Part shown: piece after piece, positions 49,729 to 61,204 of the stretch
Layout of the letters: each line of letters opens with the position of its first letter
Numbering within the stretch: position 1 is the first letter of the stretch
DNA from: Poa pratensis
Lineage: Eukaryota; Streptophyta; Magnoliopsida; Poales; Poaceae
DNA: 64,000 bases
Direction: 5' to 3'
NCBI GenBank assembly: GCA_947311845.1
Contig: CAMZMU010000089.1
Location: 26,639,769-26,703,768 of the forward strand
Translations under genes and position numbers: made by a program
Notes under the pieces: model-generated
What the model was told of the DNA's origin: nothing
The model's database searches: none
The model's input: only the letters and a program-made list of their open reading frames with translations

Positions 49729-51839
49729 ATCTTGAGTTTGATACTCACACCCCTCCAACGAGACGTACTCCCCTAAAAAGGAGGAACTCGGGAATACATC
49801 GTCGTCTCCACGTGCCTCGGTTATTTCTATACCCGAGCTCTTTACTTATGCACTTTACATTGTGATAGCCTTCGAGCTTGAAGTATCATATCTTGCTATC
49901 ACCTTGTTAGTTGTCTTGCTTAGCATAAGTTGTTGGTGCACATAGGTGGGCCTAATTTATTTAGGTTGTTGCTTGTTAATTTAAACACCTAGTTTTATTC
50001 CGCAATTAGCAAGCCTAAACCGGAAAAGTTTTAAACGCCTATTCACACCCCCCCCCCCTCTAGGCGACATCCTTGTCCTTTCAGTTGGCAACATAGAACC
50101 CGCTCAATCTAGGAGCTGAATTCGTCGGCTCTTGGCCGCACTGAGACAAATAGCAGAGAGAACACTTTCATATGTAGCAGAAAATTCAGTTAATGTTTTT
50201 GCAGCCATATTAACACAGGTGGGGGAAACTAACCTTATAATTGGGGAAGTGAGTTAGACTGGCAAACCCTTCATAGCTAAAGGATTTCGGCGCATCTGGC
50301 AGTAGCGGAATGATCTGAAGGAGTATGTAATGACAGTAACATAGGTATATCATGTGATGTCTAGATAAATGTCGTATGTAAATGAAAATAATCAGTCATC
50401 TGTCAAGAAGCTTGCTTATCACCTCAACATCGAAGTTACTACAAGAATCAAGATAGTAAACATTGCCATTCACAAGAGAGATTGCCACAAGAATCCAGTG
50501 GCCATATCTACAAAAATGGTACTTATTAGTGTGTTACAAGTCAAGGAAAGTTGTGTGGTCTTAGTTCCATAATGAACACATTAAATCATTCATAAAATTC
50601 AATATTACTTTACCTTGTTGCCTTAAAAGGCCATAGGATTAAATCGTTACCTTCAATACGCTGCATCATATAGATGACGTAATCCTCGACACCCCTCTTG
50701 TTCACCTCAATGCGTGGCTGCGTAGCGATGGCAGGGTCCAATAAGATTACTTTTTTGGATTGGTTCTTCGCTTCAATCATATGTCCTCTACATAACAAGA
50801 TGATGTATATGACTAAAGTGTAATAAGTATTACACTAGCATAGATATGGGAAAGCATGCATTGAGGATAATATATACTTACAATCTCAAGCATTTCATAA
50901 GGATGTCGGTCATAATCGTGCACTGAGTCAGCTGATGCAATTCCGCCCACGAGATCATGAGCTCGTGGACCTTATCGACACGCGCAGGTCTGTATTTGAC
51001 ATTAATTCCCTTGGGTCGATCCAAATTTTTTCGCTTGCGCTCTGCTAACGAGTTCAACGCGACAAATTCATCCCACTCATCTTTCTCAATAAACCGATAG
51101 AGGGCCAAGGGATTTCTGCCCCGCTCCAAGTACTCTGTCACGAGCATGGTCTTCCAATTCTTCCATGCCTTAGCAGCTGTAACTAAAGCCGCATGTTGAA
51201 CAACAGGAACTAAATCCACAGGGATGCTGAAGTAATCGAGGATCTCATTTCTGATCCTTACACACAGACAATCTGGCATTTCCTTCCAGCTTGGAAGGAG
51301 GAGAGAAACTCTGTCCCGTGCTACTACACCACAAACTGTCGAGAACTTTCTTCTGCCATTCTCCGGCTCTAACGGAGCTCCAGTCAGCTCATTGATTGAG
51401 GTCACGGCGGTCTTCACTTCCGGCCGTATGAACATAGTCCTACCCTCGGCTTTGTAGATCTTTTTCGTTGTTGCTAGTGCATGTCTACATGGCGACATTT
51501 TCCTACATGGCGTATATATATATCAATAAATTAAAATTCACCTTAAATGTAATCTACCTTAAATGCCTAGCTATCCAATCAGCCGCTTACTTGGTGGATA
51601 CTATATTACAACTCAAATGCGTTAAAGAATTGTCTAACTTGAAGCACTAGCTGAAAGAGAACATACACTCGCTAACTACAAGTCTACAATGCCAAACAAG
51701 ATAAACACTCGTTAACATAGTAATCATTTATAACTACAAGGCCTAAAGAATGCCCAACAAGACATGATAATCAATACAAACTAAAGATTCACAAAATGCA
51801 AACACGAAAATCCCTAATTAAATACTTAAAATTGAGTAG

Positions 51840-52480
51840 TGTGTAGGAGAGGTGTACGGCATGAGGTCGAGCTCGTTGTGGGTGGGACGCACGGCCATAG
51901 TCCCGTCTACAGATATGCCGCACGCGAGCTGAGTCGTGGGACTCGCATTGCATTTCTCTGCTTCGCCGCCATCGGCCGCGGCGGCCTCAACTGGCGGGGG
52001 GAGGGGGGGGGGGTGGCCGGAGCATTACGCCGCAGCTGTGGGTCGTTCGACCCCTTCCGCCGCGGAATGGCAGCAGCCACCGATGACGGGGGGGGGGGGG
52101 GGTGGGTGGGCCCGAGGACTGCGCCGCGGCAGCGGATTTTTCGATCCATCCATCGCAGTCTTTGCGGGACCAGTGGTGGCGGGGAAGATGTCGGCACCGA
52201 CGCGGAGGAGGGGTAGGTGGTCTTGCTCCGGCGAGGCACGGGGAGGGGTAGTAGATGGCGGCGGCGTAGATTTAGGGGTTCGAAAACTATGTGGGGGGAA
52301 AATGTGGGCGGGGAGGAGGAAATAGACGGGGGCCTTGGCGAAATGGACGAAATTCCCCCGCCAAAGCGACTCGTCCCGTCCAGAACAGAATACTTCGATT
52401 TTTTTTTAACCCAATATATCCGGAGCCAACGGGCTTGTCCGGTCTGTCTGGATATGATAAAGGGTACCCTATGATAAAAG
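51840..52480. other. GC-rich, G-tract region upstream of the CACTA protease ORF
   Basis: Contains two long G runs (about 51997-52012 and 52089-52102) and minus-strand open frames rich in P, S and R without a recognised domain. It probably represents leader/promoter sequence of the minus-strand CACTA gene whose ATG is at 51498. Confidence 0.35.
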
Positions 52481-52509
52481 GCCAAGCGGTGGGAGATGGA
52501 GGAAGCTAG

Positions 52510-52740
52510 CTAGCTAGGCCTAGAAGAATAGTGCATTTTCCCCTCCACCGCATAGGCTAGAAATCCGTAGATCGATTTCTCGAACCACTCCGGCGCGAAA
52601 TGGATCGTGGCGTCGTAGGTGGCCGCGGAGGAGGTCTCGGCCGCCGCGACATGGAGCATGAACTCCAAGGCGGTCGCGGCCGAGGCGCCCGCGGCGAGCA
52701 TGTCCTTGGCGGCCACGGGCACGGTGCGGAGCAGGATGAG
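52510..52740 (-). pseudogene. Captured-looking ORF fragment, minus strand
   Basis: The minus strand reads LILLRTVPVAAKDMLAAGAS, then ALEFMLHVAAAETSSAATYD and IHFAPEWFEKSIYGFLAYAV, in GC-rich, grass-exon-like codon use. It is open for more than 70 codons but has no clear start at the right end, where it abuts a plus-strand ORF. Not recognised. Confidence 0.35.
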
Positions 52741-53085
52741 CCGCTGCCGGGCACGATCTGGTCCTCCTCAACCGACGAAGACTCCTCCGACTACTCCTTC
52801 CTGGACGAGGACTCCACCGACGATGATGCCGATGAGCTCGCTGCCATAGTCAACGACGACGAACTCATGGTGCGCGTGCTCGCCAAGTCATTGTGATCCG
52901 AGTGCCGTGCGGATAAGCGTCGTCATGCTGACGCTCGAATGGTCGAGGTGGTGAACGCGGACCAGCTCGAAGGAGGCCTCCGGCAGGACGCTAAGCACGC
53001 TGCGAGAGCACGGCGGTGGGAGAGGGAGGAGCGCCGGCAGCGCCGAGTCCTGCGCGAACTCCGACCCCGCAACAATGGCGAGTAG
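52600..53085 (+). pseudogene. Captured-looking acidic ORF with in-frame stop
   Basis: The plus strand gives an acidic stretch (WSSSTDEDSSDYSFLDED, then DDDADELAAIVNDDELMVRV) ending at TGA 52894-52896. The same frame then stays open through a basic stretch (KHAARARRWEREERRQRRVL) to TAG 53083-53085. One in-frame stop inside an otherwise gene-like frame suggests a decayed host-gene exon. Its 5' half overlaps the minus-strand fragment. No family assigned. Confidence 0.4.
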
Positions 53086-53779
53086 TGCGGCTGCGCGACG
53101 GCGGCAGCAGGCCCGGGTGCCCCTTTTAGTTAGCTAGGCGGCGGCGTGTTTAGATCCGTATTATCTTTCGTTCATACTGTATGATGAACTACTCTGTTTG
53201 TGAACTACCCATGAATGCAAGTTTAAGTTTGCCAAATATTTTCGGACCACCCGTTTTTGGCCTACAAATTGAAATTGAACTTTCTAATTAACCTGTAGCT
53301 ACGATTTAAGATGCTCGTATTGGCTTCTAAAATTTGTGTTCATATTGATCATCTTAATGATAATCCAAGGCAAGTGCACAATATTGGCTCAAAAATAAGA
53401 ACACCCGCCGTACACTAATCTTGGATCGGTCACTCGAAGCTTTAGCTAACTCGATGCTAGTATAGCTAAACATGTAACTGTATTTTATGACTATCATAAT
53501 ACGAATCCATGCTAAGGGGGTTTAAGTTTGGCAACTTTACATTTTCTTTATTTCTTCCTATTACTAAATACCTACACAAATTTGTAGAGAAATATTGATA
53601 ACAAAGTAAAAAGATTTAATTCACATTGTTCAATCTTAATGATAATCCAAGGCATGTGCACAAGATGAGGTTCAAACAACTATTTTTTTACAAAACTTGG
53701 TTTGGTTGGAAAGTTTTGCATTGAAAGTGCAGAGACTTCTCTCAGTACATAGCCCTATATGTGAAATGTCTTACTGTGT

Positions 53780-54420
53780 GCCTTGCCTTGTACAATTTAA
53801 TTAAGATTATATACCCAAATTAACATGCTATATACCATGCCAATCTTGTACAATAATCAAACCATATGCACAAGATTTGCTCGAAATGACGAAAATTCGT
53901 TTGTACCTTAATGCCGGACTTAGCCGAGTAAAAACGATTATCCGGAGACAACCAGACCGAACAAGCCTGGACTTGGCTGCAGCACGACCACGTCGATGAT
54001 AGGCGGTGCCAGCATGCTATCGGTCCCACATGTAACTGAGAGGTGTTCATATCGTTCAGGTATAGCATATAAAATTTGTGCCTTTGGCTACAACCTTGGC
54101 ATCCAAATGACGAAAATTCGTGTGTATCTTAATGCCAGACGCTGCAGCCCAACCACGTCGATGACAGGCGGGGCTGGCGTACTATCGGTCCCGCATGTCA
54201 CTGAGAAGTGTTGATATCTATCGTGTATAGTATTTGTGCCTCTGGCTTGTGCAATTGAAATTATGCTTATATACTCACAATATGATACCGTGTCCAGCTT
54301 GTACAACAATCGAATTCATGTGCACATGATTAGCTTGAAATTACATAATTTCGTTTCAGTCTCAGTGCCGGACGTTCTGAACTAAACCGAACAATCCGGA
54401 AATGACCAGACCTAATGGTT
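53780..54420 (+). repeat. Degenerate tandem repeats, unit about 225 bp
   Basis: Three units share AAATGACGAAAATTCGT followed by TGTACCTTAATGCCGGAC-like sequence at 53884, 54106 and, more diverged, 54337. Units 1 and 2 share CACGTCGATGA-AGGCGG and ATCGGTCCCACATGT-like blocks; units 1 and 3 share a TTGTACAA-AATC-AA-CATATGCACA block. They lie inside the CACTA element just before the 54856 ORF. Confidence 0.7.
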
Positions 54421-54855
54421 TGGTTGAGCGCAACCGCGTCGTGGTACAGGTGGGGCCACCACTGCCATGCGCCTCGTTCTAGATCACCATCTACAATTTG
54501 CCGCCATGAAAATTGGGTCTGTGCCACTAGTCAATTACGTCTGTGCCATCAACTGTGCTGCAGTGCCCTGTCCCGTCGCGTGGAAAATTGGGGCTGTGCC
54601 ACTCGATAGCTCGCCGCAGAGTGTCGTTGGCCGTCGCGTTGCGTGGGAACTTGGGTCTTTCGCAGTCAACACGCCGCCTAAAAGCGTCAGTGCCATGTCC
54701 CATCGGATTCAGCACCGGAATTTATTCCGATCCTTTATTTTTCATCTCCCAAATTAAGTTCATGACCCGGCCTTCCCCTACATTATCCCCTTCTCTTCCC
54801 CCATCAGCATCTCCCCCAAGTACCAACAACATCTCCCCCAAGCACGTCGTCGAAA

Positions 54856-55574
54856 ATGGCCTCCTTCAACCTCTCGAGGGCCACCTTCAAGCTCCCGCCC
54901 ACCTCCGCAGAGCAAGATTACCCGCTGCGCCTAGACGACCGGGCCACGCTCCGTGTCTTTGCCTGGTCCGTCAGGCGCTCTCCCCTAGCTGTAGCGCATT
55001 CCTTTCTCCACACGGGCTTCCGCGATCAGCCTCGCGACAAGCCCATGTATCACCTTCAGTTCCTTCCAAACGGGGTGATGCAGGTAACCTTCTTCAACCC
55101 CATCGACGCCCTTCTGCTACACGACCGCTGCTACCACTGCGGCGGCGAGGGCATCGTGTTCACCCGCACCACCCCGACATGGAGGACACCGACATGCTCC
55201 CCGCGTGCAACTTCCTGCACCTCCTGCGCTTCCACGGGCCGACGACCAATAATGTTGGTCCGCCGTCGGAGCTTGGCGAAGCATTCACGCTCAAGTTACT
55301 CGGCGTCCCTCGTGGCGCCAGGGGGCTGGAATCTATCGCGCGTATTGTCAGCAAGCTCGGAGGCACGGTGGAGCGCCTGCTTCTGCCTCCGGCCGGCGGC
55401 GACGCCTCCACAATCGCCGTCCAGACGAGGTTCATGAACCCGTCAAAGGTCCCAAGGGTGTGCGAGGTTGAGGTCCCGCCCCGCGAGAATTCGGACCACT
55501 ACATCATCAGGGAGGTTGGCCTCGCTGTAGTCCCCGAATCTGCAGTGCCCTCGTTGCACGATGTAGATGATTAA
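54856..55574 (+). pseudogene. Unrecognised single-exon gene inside the CACTA, one frameshift
   Basis: ATG 54856 opens MASFNLSRATFKLPPTSAEQ, then PMYHLQFLPNGVMQVTFFN and a CYHCGGEG motif. At about 55161-55178 the frame changes and continues as MEDTDMLPACNFLHLLRFHG, GEAFTLKLLGVPRGARGLES and VEVPPRENSDHYIIREVGLA to TAA 55572-55574. Codon use is strongly GC-rich like grass exons, unlike the surrounding repeats. About 239 residues once the shift is allowed for. It may be a captured host gene; I do not recognise its family. Confidence 0.5.
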
Positions 55575-56094
55575 TTAAGTACTGATCTCCGTGTGTAATC
55601 TCCAAATTAGAATTGTATCGATGCTTTTGGAGTATAATGACTTGGCCCTCCCTAATTATCTACTACTAGTAATGTAATATTTCGTTCTGCAATTTCTTTG
55701 TGATCAAATTTTCTGCAGAGGCTTGATGGCGTTATTTTTTTAACATCGATGTCATTTTTTTTATGCGATGGCCCACTTATTAGGCCGGCTGTGGCCCGGA
55801 TATCCTTTTTCTGGTCCGCCGCACGAAAATATTGGAGGCGATCCAGTTATTTGCCCGGTTGCGGCCCTTATATTATCGGCGCCGGACTTTTCACACGCCC
55901 GACTGAGCGATTTTAGGAGGCCCGTTTGAATTTGGACCGCCCCGGAAACCATACTATAGGAGCCGGTTTTTTCTTTAGAGGCGGTTAATCTGTAATAACC
56001 GGCTGAAATGTGGCGTATGGTAGTCTCTTATTTTTTTTAATTGCTATAACCGCCGCTAGCAACCGACTGTAATACTCGTTTTCTACTAGTGCTT

Positions 56095-57675
56095 CTTTGG
56101 CCATACAATGATGACAAGCATGTCCGCAACAAGATTAAACACGATGTGGGGAGGGGGGGGGGGGGGCATAGGAGCCCCTGTCTTAGGCTAATGTCCAATG
56201 TCATCATTATTTTTAATTCCCACACTTCCCCAAACAAACTTCAATCCAGTCACCCCATACTGATGAAAACCTTTTGATGTGTAACATTTATTGAAGGAAA
56301 TGCCATTTAATCTTATCATAGGAATTTTCAAAATCAACCTTCAGTATGACTCCATCCATTTTCTTTTGGTAAAGTCGATGAAAATTTCATGCAAGACAGT
56401 CACCCCTTTTACGATATTTCGCCTTGGCTTAAAGGTTGTTTGTGTGGGATAACAATATTGTACGCAATGGATATAATTACGATTGGTTTGCACCTTAAAG
56501 AAAATTATAACTTAACATTGAGAAGACAAATGGAATGATATTGTTGGGTTTGTATTGAATCTTCCTTTTTGGGTAGTGATTTCACCATTATTCAGCTGAT
56601 CGTAAAGTAAACGTGCAACTCTGAAAATAAGTGAATGTGGCCAACTAATCTACTTCGATTGTATCCCAACATATTTTTGTAAAACTTGGTTGGGAACCCA
56701 TTTAGCTCTGAAGCCTTGTTATGTTCCATTGAATACCGCCTCCTTCACCGAAAAGTCCAATTATAGCCCGGGCTACATGTAGCCTGTTTTTTGAAAATTT
56801 TGAAACACAATTTTAAAGTTTTACAAAATTCTGATTTTTTTTGTAGACAATGATAATGATGTATTCTTCCAAAGTGCAAAATTCCAATTTGAAAAACTTT
56901 GTATTTTGAGCCACACAAAAAACAAATCTGACAAATTTTAGACATTCAAATTTGTGTACTGTTTAGTACTTAAAATCTCCAGTTTTGTCATTTTTACACA
57001 GACTAGAATATAATGTATTTTGAGTTAAAATTTTCAACGTTGATAGAAGACATCATTGTGTACATCTAGGATTTTTTCAGAATTTTTTGAAAATTTAAAA
57101 TATTGTTTTCAAAAATTTCAAAAAAAAAAAGACTACCTGTAGTTCGGGCTACAAAACACCACTCTCCTCCTTCACCTTATTTTCCGTAAAGAAAGGATAA
57201 CTATAGCATTTTTAGGTGAGCCGAGGGATCTCATCATGCGTCCTTCATCGACATAGAATGAATCTAAAACTAGAGAACCAAGCATTTTTTTATGATAATT
57301 TGTGATGCATGTTTTAAGTTGGGCTTCTACAACAGTGCGTACCGTCATCTTGTTCTAACTAATTCTTTTTTATGTTTTTCATTTGCAATAAAATAGAAAA
57401 CAATGTATTAATATCACCCTGTTCCGTGTGTTTAACATTCACGCGCTAGGCCCATTTAGTTTCCTTCTCCCTTAAATGTTTGGTAACAAACTCAATAGCA
57501 TCCTCCTTGGCATTCTGCTCAGTTGCAGTGAGGAGGGTATTCTCAACCTTAATGTCAAGCACATTAATCATATGCAATAATCTTGTATTTTTCTTTTCTG
57601 TAAGGACAATTGACATTGCACATCCCCCATGGACGCATGTCGCAGATCTTATTTTGCGAGGTTTCTAAAGAAGTG
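56095..57675 (-). mobile_element. LINE remnant (reverse transcriptase region)
   Basis: In minus-strand order from high coordinates: ETKWAQRVNVKHTEQGD (about 57465-57415) from the pre-RT region; FSVKEAVF and ASELNGFPTKFYKN (about 56750-56660); then TVLHEIFIDFTKRKMDGVIL followed by KVDFENSYDKIKWHF (RT, about 56400-56300); and LRQGLLCP ... FNLVADML (about 56190-56110). Frameshifts and stops are frequent. It is interrupted by a MITE at 56764-57151 and ends against the CACTA target duplication, so the CACTA probably inserted into or beside it. Confidence 0.75.
56764..57151. mobile_element. AT-rich MITE nested in the LINE
   Basis: 388 bp with inverted ends TAGCCCGGGCTACATGTAG on the left and, complemented from the right, TAGCCCGAACTACAGGTAG. 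The interior is strongly AT-rich with A and T runs and no ORF. It separates two blocks of LINE sequence. Superfamily uncertain. Confidence 0.65.
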
Positions 57676-57881
57676 TACCTTGCATAAGGAAAAGACGGTT
57701 TATATTACTAATCATCTCTCTAAACACCTTTCCTTGGTGATGACTTTATAGTTGGATGGTATATTAATATGGGTTAAATGCCTTGAGAAAAAAATCAACT
57801 ACAACAAGAGGGAGCGAGGTACAATGCGATGCATATCCTTGGCTTCAGAAAAGCATCACGTATTGCAAAAGTTAAGTACTA

Positions 57882-57950
57882 CTCCCTCCGTTCTAAATAT
57901 ATACCCTTTTAGAGATTCTAATATGGACTAATATTTAGAAACGGAGTGAG
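57882..57950. mobile_element. Stowaway MITE
   Basis: 69 bp with CTCCCTCCGTTCTAAATAT at the left and TATTTAGAAACGGAGTGAG at the right, flanked by TA on both sides. This is the classical grass Stowaway terminus. Confidence 0.85.
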
Positions 57951-58059
57951 TACATGCTTGTAGTATACTTATGTTGGTTTGGGGTAGCTTAAGTATACTA
58001 CATTATAGGTAATTATGTTTACTATGACAATGCTTAAGGTGAGCTAAAAGCATAGGGAT

Positions 58060-58587
58060 GTGAGACGCTGCAAGACTGCAACACAGTGTATAGGTGCACA
58101 AGTTACTTCGCAAGTTGATGGCCACACGAACGTTTTTTATCTACTATCCTATTCCTACCGCCGCTTCCCTGAAACCATGTTATCTTTCGCTGCTAACTTG
58201 GGCACGGATATTCATCCGTGGAAAAGAAAGGGTAATAGGAAACGTACTTTTTATTCATTATGTTTAACTTCCAAACCACATACGGTCACAGTTTCTTTTC
58301 TATTAGCACGCATGTTATCTATTTTTTTTTGGATAAAAGGTCCTGACTCCGTTTCGAATTATAAGATTTTTCTAACTTTTGCTGAATCACATTTATCTAG
58401 ACGTGTCGATCCACATCAACTACCCATCCATCCGAAGATTGCTGGTCAAGTGGTCATCCGTGACAACCTGCGTGGTACACGAAAAAAGTTCATCACCATG
58501 TTCATCATGTTAGTCTCTCAGCTGTATTTTCCAGACAACGGATACTTGCAGAAAGATTTATACAGTTTCGAAACAATCATTGGGTAA
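58060..58587 (+). CDS. Hypothetical ORF, 175 codons
   Basis: A long AT-rich open frame with stretches such as RRFPETMLSFAANLGTDIHP and SQLYFPDNGYLQKDLYSFE. It has no recognised domain, signal or splice context, and the start is arbitrary (first ATG in frame). The length is unusual for AT-rich intergenic DNA here, so it is listed, but it may be chance or part of an unrecognised mobile element. Confidence 0.25.
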   Translation: MRRCKTATQCIGAQVTSQVDGHTNVFYLLSYSYRRFPETMLSFAANLGTDIHPWKRKGNRKRTFYSLCLTSKPHTVTVSFLLARMLSIFFWIKGPDSVSNYKIFLTFAESHLSRRVDPHQLPIHPKIAGQVVIRDNLRGTRKKFITMFIMLVSQLYFPDNGYLQKDLYSFETIIG

Positions 58588-58599
58588 AAACCTACTCCT

Positions 58600-59755
58600 G
58601 TTTTTGGTTGGTCTATTCCTTTTTAATGAATAGTGACTTTTCAAGTTTTTTGTTTGGCGCCTTCGGGCGTCTATTGGTACCGTTGAATGGCAAAACTTTT
58701 GTTCAAGTGAATGAAGGCTTTCGTTTTTTTTAAGGGTTATTTTACGGTACATCCTACTACACGTTTAAGTGTGTAGTATATGACCAATCCAAAGGCTAAA
58801 ATTAATTGGGCCAGAGTTGGGCCAATGGACAACTTGGTAATTTCCGACGCCTGTATATGGATCGCACACCTTTCTTTTCTCATGTTCTCCGTTGGCCTCT
58901 TCTTCTCCGGCTCCCCCTTTTCTCTACCTGAGACGCGAAATCACGACGCCTCTCCGCTGCTCTATTCCCACGGCCGCTGAAGCATATTGACCCCGGTGAC
59001 AAAAGACCCCATTGCTCCCTCCGCTTGATTCAATGATTTGTGGCACGTTCTGTCGTGGTGCCACCCCCATCCGGGCAGCGCCATGTGCGGAGGCGCAGCA
59101 AGGGCGACAATAGTCGTGTGGTGGCCGCAATCCATCACCGATTTCTTCCGCTTGCGTAGCATATGCCGCAGAGTTTCACTAACCGTGCGCTGGAGCTTCG
59201 CGCATAAGTGCGACATGCCGGTACTGAGCTCAAGTGTGTCGCCGTTGTGGACGACGAGACGAGGTGCTGGCCTGCCGAAGATGTTTACCCTGCCGGCGAA
59301 CGGGCGAAGGGAGTGTCGTGCCAGCGTGCTGCGTGCACTGTCCATTCTTCACCAGCACCGACCGCGGAACGACGATGGCATGCGGGTGGACGCAATCACG
59401 CAAACGACCAGGCACTGCTCACGTCTACGTCTGTGAATGCTGATGCTGGAAGGTACCGGAATGGTGTTTCGTGTTAGTCGCAATAGGATTGGATGGACTC
59501 TCCAGTTAATACAAATCAGCCTCACGGCTACTGTAGGATAAGTGCAGTTTCATGTTCGGAGGGCTGCGGGATTTTTAACAGCAGTGAATTGTCTAGAATG
59601 CCCCTCCGTCTTAAATATACTACAGAAAAATTGGAGTAGTACTTCGGATCTAGACCGTGGGATTTTTTAAGGATGGTAAGGTGGATTGAAAATCACATGC
59701 TATATCCACTAGAATGAAGTCATTCTTCATTTTAACGACGCTGGGTGCGCAGTGC
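58600..59755. other. Intergenic DNA
   Basis: A GC-rich patch at 59040-59430 has overlapping ORFs on both strands but no motif. A Stowaway-like half terminus (CCCTCCGTCTTAAATATAC) lies at about 59601. No gene supported. Confidence 0.3.
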
Positions 59756-59759
59756 ATTA

Positions 59760-59975
59760 GAGCATCCACAATGGGACGCTTAAGCATAGGCGCTAGGTAT
59801 TAAATCCCGGTTGTTTTCTTCAATTCCCGGTCGTTTTTTTGGCATCGATGCCTAACTAGGAGTCCGGCGCCTAACAAATCAATACAAAATACAGCTTCTA
59901 GGCTGCCGGCGCTAATCTGCATGCGTAACTGCTCCATAAGCGTCCACGTTTAGCGCCTAAGCATTGTGGATGCTC
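59760..59975. mobile_element. Tourist-like MITE
   Basis: 216 bp with perfect inverted ends GAGCATCCACAATG and CATTGTGGATGCTC, flanked by TTA on both sides (59757-59759 and 59976-59978). TTA duplications with GAGCATC-type ends indicate PIF/Harbinger-derived MITEs. Confidence 0.85.
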
Positions 59976-59979
59976 TTAT

Positions 59980-61200
59980 ACGCTTAAGAATAACCGGTAT
60001 ACACGGCTATACGTTGTTTATCGTTAGTCAAATCCATGCTGTCCTGGTTCTCCAGTACATGATGAGCACGTCACGGCCTCAGCGGGACGATGTTCTTTAA
60101 AGTCTCTCGTCTGATAGTCTCCATCTTTTAATTGAATCGATTATGAGAGTGAATCAGTGATCATATCGATGAACCATGCATCCGTCCCTGCCGAGGAGTA
60201 TTTCTTTTTACGTCAGGTTAGCGTTTGTTTTATTCGACATGATGATCGTTAATCAATGTTTCAAATTAGTGGTCGTCGAGAATAGCTAGGAGTAGAAGGT
60301 GACAAGAGGGAGAATTAGTGGCGAGTAGTGAACGTCACGACGGGCGGGCCAACGTGTACGCCATGGATGACAGTGAGCCCAGCTCGGAATTTCTTTTGCT
60401 GCCCTCTTGCTCTGCTTGACGTCGCCGCACGTCTACCATGTACTCATTTCTTAGACATACTACGTAGTACTATATGCTAGCTGGCCTTTCTTTCATTGTT
60501 TTTTGTACAAACGAGAGCTTTATTGATTATCAACCATATGATCAACACAAACATTTAACAAAAGATTATTCGTGCAATTTGGAGCCACCAAACATCAAAC
60601 ATTTTTTAAGACGAAAGCAAATATTTAGAAAGCCTAACTTTATTCTCTTGTCGCCCGAAAAAAAAACTTAAGTCCCTTGTCAACCAATGATTGCATAAAA
60701 TCTTCACAATTAACAGTTATCTCCTCTACAAACCCTAAAGAGGCGATTTTGTAGGTGCCCCGTGTAGCCACCCCTCCTCCACCGCTAGGTCGCCACCCCC
60801 TCTTCCTCCGTCGGTGTAAGACCACAACCACCCATGGGCTATTAGGTGTTAATCTCGAGAGCTATTTAGAATTTTCAGAATTCCCCCGCAGGTCAACACA
60901 AGTCTTCTTACGTTCACTTTCTCACTCGTGCGCTCCCTGTAAAACTTTCCCGGAGGTCACCCAGCCTCAATTGAAGTTTCTTTTAAGACGAGCTGTCAGA
61001 AAAGATAATGCATGTTATTGGTATGATTATTCTATCTATCTTATTAATCTTTGGGTCAGGATGTCACAACCGTGTGGCAATGAGTGGAGGCTCTGTTCTA
61101 CAGGGTGGATTTCTAGTTTTCCTTGCTATGGGGCTTTTAGTAGGGCTACATGGTGACGTTTTGTTGTTGGTGGCAACAATTCCGATCTAACGATTTTTTT
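59980..61200. other. Intergenic DNA
   Basis: No gene or element with definable ends was recognised. Short ORFs at 60755-61190 show no motif. Confidence 0.3.
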
Positions 61201-61204
61201 TTCT

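Larger units (their letters stand above)
47600..50083 (+). mobile_element. LTR-like non-coding element, copy B
   Basis: 2484 bp, starting TGAAAGAGCATGTGTTGCCC and ending CCTTGTCCTTTCA, flanked by the exact 5-bp repeat GTTGG (47595-47599 and 50084-50088). It is homologous from end to end with 19788-21961: both share, for instance, CCATGTGTGGTTTTGGTAAT, CAAGTGGAATGCGCAAGGCA, and TAGGCGACATCCTTGTCC at the end. A CTATTTAAGGGG box is at about 49061-49072. The palindrome array before this box differs from copy A; the hairpins after it have related loops. No ORF. A solo-LTR origin is the best fit. Confidence 0.8.
47332..51498 (-). pseudogene. CACTA-borne ULP1-like cysteine protease gene, interrupted
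   Basis: Minus strand, several exons. Exon 1 starts at ATG 51498 (KKIYKAEGRTMFIRPEVK ... FIEKDEWDEFVALNS, a CACTA-associated domain). Later exons near 50790-50610 give IEGNDLILWPFKAT; near 50545-50425 YGHWILVAISLVNGNVYYLD, with the catalytic His in GHW and an acidic residue in LDS; near 50318-50235 IIPLLPDAPKSFSYEGFASL; then CGQEPTNSAPRLSGFYVAN, and after the nested insertion HINMMMDWITNGVKCE and a last exon ending at 47332. The position where ULP proteases carry the catalytic Cys (CGFYV/CGYYV) reads SGFYV. The insertion at 47600-50083 splits VAN from HIN. Confidence 0.75.
46737..56091. mobile_element. CACTA (En/Spm) transposon, non-autonomous, with nested insertion
   Basis: Ends are CACTACTACAGATCCGAG (46737) and, complemented from 56091, CACTAGTAGAAAACGAG, both followed by an ATTACAG block. 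The element is flanked by the 3-bp duplication CTT (46734-46736 and 56092-56094). Subterminal repeats such as AACCGCTTCCAGA occur near the left end and AGGCGGTTAAT/AACCGG motifs near the right. 9355 bp long, it contains a broken ULP-protease ORF (minus strand), a nested LTR-like element, captured-looking ORFs and tandem repeats. No TnpD-type transposase was found. Confidence 0.85.
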
